DNA of 42,726 bases from Rickettsiales bacterium (lineage in GTDB: Bacteria > Pseudomonadota > Alphaproteobacteria > Rickettsiales > Rickettsiaceae), in the NCBI GenBank assembly GCA_947454145.1, contig CANGIW010000005.1, positions 1 through 42,726 of the forward strand. Reading direction: 5' to 3'. Under the pieces are notes generated by a model. That model was not told the DNA's origin and made no database searches. It was given only the letters and a program-made list of their open reading frames with translations. Made by a program: the position numbers and the translations under genes. Shown here piece after piece: positions 37,517-42,726 of the stretch (its first letter is position 1; each line of letters opens with the position of its first letter).

Positions 37517-37975
37517 TTAGTAAAGGGGTTTTACACAAGCATTGTAGCTAAATTTATTATTGTAGCAAACTTTAATCCCTAAAATTGGAGGTAATAATAA
37601 ATTTTGAGTTAAGGATATATCATATTTAGCCCTAATATCTAATATATAAGAAATTGCTGGGGTGGTAGCTTTTTTGTTTTCTTGTTCAGTAGCTAGACTT
37701 ATTCCTAAGCCACTTAATTATAATTGCTTCATTCTATATTTAGTGTAAACTCCAATCGCTTCAGATATTATATAATCTGTGTTATTAACATCGTTAGAAT
37801 CTTTTATAGAGCCACCATAGCCTTTGAACCAAATAAACCTAATGATAAATCTGAATTAAAGTTATAATCTAATCCACCAACAAATCCAAATATCTTGCTT
37901 GTATAAGAGTTAGAGTTATCTGTAAAACTATCTTGACCAATAATAGTCCCTTTTTAGCCACAAACTAAATTTGTT
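37517..37975 (-). pseudogene. Autotransporter beta-barrel remnant (broken surface protein)
   Basis: Minus-strand translation gives barrel-like text: GTIIGQDSFTDNSNSYTSKI, FGFVGGLDYNFNSDLSLGLF, then after a one-base shift near 37825 GYGGSIKDSNDVNNTDYIIS, then EAIGVYTKYRMKQL, stop, LSGLGISLATEQENKK and ISYILDIRAKYDISLTQNLL. The alternating strands and the GFVGGLDYNF-type repeat match the C-terminal autotransporter domain used by rickettsial Sca-type surface proteins. In-frame stops lie at 37956-37954 and 37720-37718, plus the frameshift, so it cannot be translated as a barrel. The passenger part is gone; the remnant abuts the end of radC. Confidence 0.72.
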
Positions 37976-38654
37976 ACAATAATAAATTACTCTTAAAGCT
38001 ATAAAAACCTTCTTTTGCAACAATAATATGATCGTGTAGCAATATGTTCATAGCTTTGCATGCTTCTAATATTTTATTAGTAAGCTGGATATCTGCTTTT
38101 GAAGGATCTGATGTTCCGCTGGGGTGGTTGTGTACAAGTATTATAGCACTTGCTTCATGAAACAAAGCACGTTTTAATATTTCTCTTGTATATACTGGTG
38201 TTTGATCTACAGTGCCGAATTCCTGCAACTCATCTGCGATTAAAATGTTTTTCTTATTTAAAAATAATACTCTAAATTGCTCTGTTTTACTGTGCGCCAT
38301 AGAAGTTTTTAAATATTCAATCACGGCCCCCCAAGAAGCTAAGATGTTTTTTTCTATTATTTTGCTCTGCAAAACTCTATTTAATAGTTCTTTGACAACC
38401 AAATAATTCAATGCGATTTTTTCACCTGTTTTTCCTAAATCAAGGAATTTATCTTGACTCGCGTAAATGATATTTGCAATATTTTGAAAATTGTGCAATA
38501 ACTCTTTTGCTATTGGCTTCACATCTTTTCTTGCTATAGCCCAAAATAGAGTTAACTCTAGCAGTTCATAATCTTCAAGGCTAGATGGGCTTGAGATAAA
38601 GCGTTGTTTAAGGCGTTTACGATGACCTAGAAAATGCTGATCCATAATATTCAA
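37974..38654 (-). CDS. radC: RadC-family JAB/MPN-domain protein
   Basis: The 226-residue protein has an N-terminal helix-hairpin-helix-like region (YELLELTLFWAIARKDVKPI) and a C-terminal JAMM metalloprotease-like domain: Glu125 in KTEQFRVLFLNKKN, then ILVHNHPSGTSDPSKAD with His175, His177, Ser179 and Asp188. The zinc site is therefore complete. RadC was once thought to act in DNA repair, but its true function is unsettled. It follows map by ten bases; the map-radC pair is common in alphaproteobacteria. Confidence 0.93.
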   Translation of the reverse strand: MNIMDQHFLGHRKRLKQRFISSPSSLEDYELLELTLFWAIARKDVKPIAKELLHNFQNIANIIYASQDKFLDLGKTGEKIALNYLVVKELLNRVLQSKIIEKNILASWGAVIEYLKTSMAHSKTEQFRVLFLNKKNILIADELQEFGTVDQTPVYTREILKRALFHEASAIILVHNHPSGTSDPSKADIQLTNKILEACKAMNILLHDHIIVAKEGFYSFKSNLLL

Positions 38655-38664
38655 CTAAATTAGT

Positions 38665-39459
38665 TTAATAACCATGTGATGGATAATGATAATCTTTGGG
38701 GGATAATGTAAAAATTTCAAAACCATCTTTTGTTACTCCGAGTGTATGTTCAAATTGGGCTGAAAGGGATTTATCTCTTGTTGTTGCAGTCCAACCGTCA
38801 AATTTACTTATGATAGTTTCGTGTCTACCAACATTTATCATGGGTTCTATAGTAAAAAACATCCCCTCTTGCAATGTTAAGCCTTTACCGGGTTTCCCGT
38901 AATGTAATATTGAAGGCTCTGCATGAAAAATCTTACCAATGCCGTGACCACAAAAATCTCTTACTACTGAAAATCCTTTACCTTCAGCGTAAGATTGTAT
39001 AGCGTATCCTATATCCCCCAGTGTAGCACCAGGTTTCACTTGCTCTATTCCCAACATCATTGCGTTATAAGTTGTAGAAACTAAATTTAAAGCTTTAATT
39101 GATGGTTTTCCTACGTAATACATTCGGCTGGTGTCGCCATGCCACCCATCAACTATAACAGTAACATCTATATTGATTATATCCCCTTCTTTTAAGGCTT
39201 TATCGTTCGGTATGCCATGACAAACAACATGATTTACAGAAGTACATATAGATTTAGGGTAGCCCCTGTAATTAAGTGGAGCGGCTATTGCATTATTTTC
39301 TACTACTATAAATTTATGACATAAGTCGTTCAATTCATTAGTAGTTATACCAACTTTAACATAGTCTGTTATATAATCTAAAGTTCTAGCTGCTAAATCC
39401 CCAGCTTTACGCATAGAAATAAAATCTTGGGCTGTATGTAGAGTAATTGTCATTGTCAT
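38665..39459 (-). CDS. map: Methionine aminopeptidase, type I
   Basis: Map removes the initiator methionine from new proteins. The 264-residue length is typical. All five metal ligands of the E. coli enzyme have counterparts: Asp98 (IINIDVTV), Asp109 (WHGDTSRMY), His172 (FCGHGIGKIFH), Glu205 (FFTIEPMINVG) and Glu237 (AQFEHTLGV), with the substrate-binding His81 in NHVVCHGIP. The start could be the first ATG or the next, two codons later. It is the lead gene of a map-radC pair. Confidence 0.97.
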   Translation of the reverse strand: MTMTITLHTAQDFISMRKAGDLAARTLDYITDYVKVGITTNELNDLCHKFIVVENNAIAAPLNYRGYPKSICTSVNHVVCHGIPNDKALKEGDIINIDVTVIVDGWHGDTSRMYYVGKPSIKALNLVSTTYNAMMLGIEQVKPGATLGDIGYAIQSYAEGKGFSVVRDFCGHGIGKIFHAEPSILHYGKPGKGLTLQEGMFFTIEPMINVGRHETIISKFDGWTATTRDKSLSAQFEHTLGVTKDGFEIFTLSPKDYHYPSHGY

Positions 39460-39785
39460 TGTTTATTTAATGTATATTTTTGATTATTTAAATTATGTTA
39501 AAATAATTATCTACAATTTTATTGCTTAATTCAAGCTAAGAGATGTTAATTTGAATTTATTATATAAAGTTTAAGTGGTAATTTAGTTACAATACTCTAA
39601 TTTTAATAATTTTTCGATATATAAATATGTATTTAAACTTGCTAAAAGTGTATAAAAATGTTTAAATCAAAATAACTTCGCCAGCAAATACATTATTTAG
39701 TCGAAATATTTTTTGGGTTATATTATAAAAGACCTTGAGTTTGTATTAATTTTTTTAGCATATATTTTTATAGGGCAATATTTTT
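39460..39785. other. Divergent intergenic region between map and the esterase gene
   Basis: Very AT-rich with no recognisable ORF, RNA gene or hairpin. Promoters for both flanking genes must lie here, but I cannot pick out a good -35/-10 pair. Confidence 0.4.
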
Positions 39786-40436
39786 ATGGGAACAACAAAT
39801 CATCCAATAAAAACACAAACATCTAGTCAAGCTAAGAAATTATTAGTAATGTTGCATGGGGTTGGCTCTGATGGACATGACCTAATAAGTTTAGTTGATT
39901 ATATTCAACCTAATTATCCTGATGTGTATTTCTTTTCTCCGCATGGAATAGAAAATTATGATCAAGGAGATAGTGGATATCAGTGGTTTAGCCTACAAGA
40001 TAGAGAAAACGCTGTGCTACAAAGAGAACTGATGCGTGTTTCTCCCAAAATTCTAGCTATGATAGAGCAAAAAATAAATGAATTAGAATTAAAATGGAGT
40101 GACGTGATATTAGTGGGCTTTTCACAAGGGTCAATGTTAGCGTTATATTTAACTCTGATTACGCCACAAAAATTTACAGCAACAATAGCTTTCTCTGGTA
40201 TGCTAATTGCTCCTTCACAATTGCCGCAACATATAAATAAAACACCAATATGTTTGATTCATGGTAGGCAAGATTCTGTAGTAGTTCATGATTTAATGGA
40301 ACAGGCTCAGAAGAAACTGGCAAATCTTGGTTTTGAAGTAGAGTCTTATGCTTTAGATAATTTAGCGCATTCAATAGATAAAAGAGGAATAGATTTAATG
40401 GCGCAATTTATTAATAAACAAATTCCAAAACAATAA
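39786..40436 (+). CDS. Alpha/beta-hydrolase, phospholipase/carboxylesterase family
   Basis: The 216-residue protein is a serine hydrolase of the acyl-protein thioesterase/carboxylesterase type. The nucleophile elbow is GFSQGS with Ser113; Asp163 in IHGRQDSVV and His195 in NLAHSID complete the triad. The oxyanion region is [13 protein letters not shown]. No signal peptide is visible, so it should act in the cytoplasm. Substrate unknown; short acyl esters or lysophospholipids are possible. It lies 20 bases before glyA on the same strand and starts a three-gene run. Confidence 0.9.
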   Translation: MGTTNHPIKTQTSSQAKKLLVMLHGVGSDGHDLISLVDYIQPNYPDVYFFSPHGIENYDQGDSGYQWFSLQDRENAVLQRELMRVSPKILAMIEQKINELELKWSDVILVGFSQGSMLALYLTLITPQKFTATIAFSGMLIAPSQLPQHINKTPICLIHGRQDSVVVHDLMEQAQKKLANLGFEVESYALDNLAHSIDKRGIDLMAQFINKQIPKQ

Positions 40437-40456
40437 CTATTGTTAAAAAATATTTT

Positions 40457-41701
40457 ATGGACAAACTCAAAGACATTATAGATGATGAGCAAGTATATAA
40501 AGCTATTGAAGGAGAATTGTCAAGACAACAAAACTCGATAGAACTAATAGCTTCAGAAAATTTTGCAAGCAAAGCCGTTATGGCAGCTCAAGGGTCTTAT
40601 CTTACCAATAAATATGCTGAAGGTTTTCCTGGTAAACGTTATTATTTTGGGTGTGAATATGTTGATGACGTTGAAAGGCTTGCTATTGAGCGCGCTAAAA
40701 CACTATTTAATTGCGTATATGCTAATGTGCAACCTCATTCTGGTTCACAAGCTAATCAGGCTGTTTTTCTTGCCTTAATAAAACCAGGTGATAATATTTT
40801 GGCTATGGATCTTAATTCTGGTGGTCATTTAACTCACGGGTCAAGTGTAAATTTATCTGGCAAGTGGTTTAATTTTAAACATTACGGAGTTAGAGCTGAT
40901 AATTATTTAATTAATTATGACGAAGTTGAAAAAATAGCTATTGAGCATAATCCAAAATTAATTATAGTTGGATATTCTGCTTATAGTAGGATTATAGATT
41001 TTGCACGATTTAGAGAGATTGCAGATAAAGTTGGTGCATTTTTAATGGCTGATATTGCGCATATAGCAGGGCTTATCGCGGCAGGGTATCATCCATCACC
41101 ATTTCCTTATGCTGATGTTGTTACAACGACTACACATAAAACTCTCCGTGGCCCAAGGGGTGGATTAATTCTATCAAATAATCTAGATTTAGGTAAAAAA
41201 ATTAATTCGGCAGTGTTTCCAGGAATACAGGGAGGACCTTTAATGCATGTGATAGCTGCTAAGGCAATAGCTTTTGGCGAAGCTCTTGATGTTTCATTTA
41301 AAGATTATATAGCTAAAGTAATAGCCAATTCAAAAATGATGGCCAAAGTACTACAAGAGAGGGGTTACAATATATTAACTGGTGGTACTGATAATCATAT
41401 GGTATTAGTAGACTTGCGTAAGCAAGGTATCACAGGAGATATCGCTGGAAAAACATTACATGATTTATATATAACATGTAATAAAAATTCGATAGCTTTT
41501 GATAACAAACCTCCTACAGTTACTTCTGGCATTAGATTAGGTTCTCCTGCTTGCACAACAAGAGGAATGGGAGAAGAAGAATTTGCTATAATCAGCAATT
41601 TAATAGCTGATGTGTTAGATAATATTAGTAATCCACCGGTAGGTTTAGTTAGGCAAAGCGTATTATCTTTGTGCAAAAAATTTCCAATATATAGTGAATA
41701 A
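40457..41701 (+). CDS. glyA: Serine hydroxymethyltransferase
   Basis: GlyA converts serine and tetrahydrofolate into glycine and methylene-tetrahydrofolate with pyridoxal phosphate. At 414 residues it matches the bacterial norm. The N-terminus includes [20 protein letters not shown] then [20 protein letters not shown], residues that bind substrate and cofactor. The cofactor lysine is Lys228 in [16 protein letters not shown]. Near the C-terminus [17 protein letters not shown] is the conserved region that binds the substrate carboxylate. birA follows after 15 bases. Confidence 0.98.
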   Translation: MDKLKDIIDDEQVYKAIEGELSRQQNSIELIASENFASKAVMAAQGSYLTNKYAEGFPGKRYYFGCEYVDDVERLAIERAKTLFNCVYANVQPHSGSQANQAVFLALIKPGDNILAMDLNSGGHLTHGSSVNLSGKWFNFKHYGVRADNYLINYDEVEKIAIEHNPKLIIVGYSAYSRIIDFARFREIADKVGAFLMADIAHIAGLIAAGYHPSPFPYADVVTTTTHKTLRGPRGGLILSNNLDLGKKINSAVFPGIQGGPLMHVIAAKAIAFGEALDVSFKDYIAKVIANSKMMAKVLQERGYNILTGGTDNHMVLVDLRKQGITGDIAGKTLHDLYITCNKNSIAFDNKPPTVTSGIRLGSPACTTRGMGEEEFAIISNLIADVLDNISNPPVGLVRQSVLSLCKKFPIYSE

Positions 41702-41716
41702 CAAACAAGGAACTTA

Positions 41717-42508
41717 ATGGTGTTATTGACTGAAGATTTTTTTCAAGATTGTAATTTATCACATAAAATTTACGATATATTAGAATCAACACAAGTCATA
41801 GCACGAGAGTCTTTAGATGAGATGGAGTTTGGAAAATGGTATTTATATACCGCTCTTGAGCAAAGTAAAGCATTTGGCAGTAACGATAGACTATGGATAT
41901 CAGAAAAAGGAAATTTATCTACAAGTCTTGCTTTTAAAATTGATGCTCAAGATTTGAAAATAATCAATCTTTTGCCACTAGTAACAGCTTTTAGCTTACA
42001 TAAGTTATTTGTAGAACTTACCTCAATTAAAACTACTATAAAATGGCCTAATGATATATTGTTTAATGGTAAAAAATTAGCTGGAATTTTGGTGCAGGCA
42101 ATAGGGGAGGGTAAAAACAGTAATGCTATCAGTGTTATAGTTGGCGTTGGTGTTAACATGCGTAAGCAAACTAGCGAATTAATCCTTCAAGAAACTACAT
42201 CTTTGGAAGAAATATCCCCAAAAGAGCTAGATATAAATGTAAATTGGCTAGCAGTGCAATTTGCAACAAAATTGATTAATGACATACAAATTCTTTTAAC
42301 TCAAGGATTTTTATATTTTGTTGATTATATAAACGATAATTTAGAGCTTTTTGGCCGAGGAAAGATACAAATCACTGATAATTTTGATAAGGTGCAAGTG
42401 GCAAATGCTTTGATTGAAAAAATATCGAATGATGGAGCGTTAATAGTTACAAATAATTTAAATAATCAGTATAATTCAATATATAGCGGAAGAATAAGGA
42501 GGTTGTAG
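41717..42508 (+). CDS. birA: Biotin-[acetyl-CoA carboxylase] ligase, with altered biotin loop
   Basis: BirA attaches biotin to the carrier protein of acetyl-CoA carboxylase via biotinyl-AMP. At 263 residues it lacks the N-terminal DNA-binding domain of E. coli BirA, so it is a ligase only. The catalytic KWPNDILFNGKKLAGILVQA starts at Lys109, GVGVNMRK is present, and a C-terminal SH3-like domain ends NSIYSGRIRRL. The loop that normally reads GRGRxGR-x-W before GNL is instead KAFGSNDRLWISEKGNL (51-67), so the adenylate-binding arginine-glycine signature is missing. A Shine-Dalgarno (AAGGA) lies before the ATG. Activity may be reduced or supported by other residues. Confidence 0.88.
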   Translation: MVLLTEDFFQDCNLSHKIYDILESTQVIARESLDEMEFGKWYLYTALEQSKAFGSNDRLWISEKGNLSTSLAFKIDAQDLKIINLLPLVTAFSLHKLFVELTSIKTTIKWPNDILFNGKKLAGILVQAIGEGKNSNAISVIVGVGVNMRKQTSELILQETTSLEEISPKELDINVNWLAVQFATKLINDIQILLTQGFLYFVDYINDNLELFGRGKIQITDNFDKVQVANALIEKISNDGALIVTNNLNNQYNSIYSGRIRRL

Positions 42509-42541
42509 TTTAACGACTATCAGGCCACAATCTAAAACTTA

Positions 42542-42569
42542 ATCTAACTTTAAATATCTAAAGTTAGAT
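42542..42569 (-). terminator. Perfect 11-bp hairpin at the end of the right-edge gene
   Basis: ATCTAACTTTA (42542-42552) and its exact complement (42559-42569) enclose a 6-base loop. On the minus strand the stem begins just before the stop codon of the right-edge gene, includes that stop, and is followed by a T-rich stretch. It may also end birA transcripts from the other side, although no T run follows in that direction. Confidence 0.6.
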
Positions 42570-42726
42570 CCGCTTGAAAGCTAAGCTCTTGCATGCCAAA
42601 TAAGCCGTCATTAACTGATGGGCTGCTTAAACTTTTTTCCTCCATTAATAATGCTATTAGCCATTCGTCGTGTTGGTTAGTTGTTTTTAGTTCATTTATA
42701 GAGCTAAGTATGCCGTATGCAGACCA
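42550..42726 (-). CDS. Unknown protein, C-terminal 58 residues only (runs off right edge)
   Basis: An open minus-strand frame enters from the right edge and ends with TAA at 42552-42550. It encodes WSAYGILSSINELKTTNQHD, then EWLIALLMEEKSLSSPSVND and GLFGMQELSFQADLTLDI. The composition is that of a real protein: a helical stretch, then a serine-rich linker and an acidic end. It converges with birA with 41 bases between stops. The family is not recognised from this fragment. Confidence 0.6.
   Translation of the reverse strand, partial: WSAYGILSSINELKTTNQHDEWLIALLMEEKSLSSPSVNDGLFGMQELSFQADLTLDI

Overview
The window is an AT-rich stretch of a bacterial chromosome carrying almost only housekeeping genes. 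It looks like an alphaproteobacterium of the order Rickettsiales, meaning a host-dependent, genome-reduced relative of Rickettsia or Orientia. Signs visible in the sequence are: an archaeal-type valyl-tRNA synthetase (a known rickettsial trait); a HemD / Mic60-position membrane protein / HemY cluster; a homologue of the mitochondrial complex I accessory subunit NDUFS4; HemJ-type haem synthesis; CarD; and several genes caught in the act of decay. This placement is inference from gene content; no rRNA is present to confirm it. I see no prophage, insertion sequence, CRISPR array, rRNA or plasmid gene.

Layout. 1-206 (-) is the start of an exported protein leaving the left edge, preceded by seven AACT repeats and a good promoter. 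521-2940 (+) holds hemJ and mnmG. 2924-7717 (-) is an ABC exporter, cysS and an orphan sensor kinase. 7832-9643 (+) is uvrC. 9804-13715 (-) is bolA, a decayed gene, leuS and a uracil-DNA glycosylase. 13854-16321 (+) is thrS-infC, ending in a tandemly duplicated terminator arm. 16864-20561 (-) is greA, an ABC-2 permease, hemD, a Mic60-position protein and a HemY-like TPR protein. 20888-26369 (+) is dnaG-rpoD and mgtE. 26432-28224 (-) is tRNA-Leu(CAA), an internally duplicated bamD and a second decayed gene. 28344-28850 (+) is lspA. 28830-33276 (-) is valS, an antiporter-type membrane subunit and a minimal RodZ-like protein. 33315-34187 (+) is ubiA. 34193-35446 (-) is an NDUFS4-like gene and an RmlD-like gene. 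35591-37479 (+) is xseB, a membrane-anchored CBS protein, carD and a small unknown gene. 37517-39459 (-) is map, radC and a broken autotransporter barrel. 39786-42508 (+) is a serine esterase, glyA and birA. 42550-42726 (-) is the tail of an unknown gene leaving the right edge.

How the genes work together. Translation is the largest theme: cysS, leuS, thrS, valS, infC, map, mnmG and tRNA-Leu. Transcription is covered by rpoD, greA and carD, and DNA replication and repair by dnaG, uvrC, the uracil-DNA glycosylase, xseB and radC. Respiration and haem are served by hemJ, hemD, ubiA and the NDUFS4-like protein. Envelope work falls to bamD, lspA, the RodZ-like stub, the RmlD-like protein and the ABC systems.

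The most distinctive observations are the (AACT)7 leader of the exported protein, the BamD whose TPR half is duplicated and which lacks a lipobox cysteine, the short membrane protein in the Mic60 position, the altered biotin-binding loop in BirA, and at least three gene remnants on the minus strand. I did not find a convincing multi-gene undescribed defence or mobile system.
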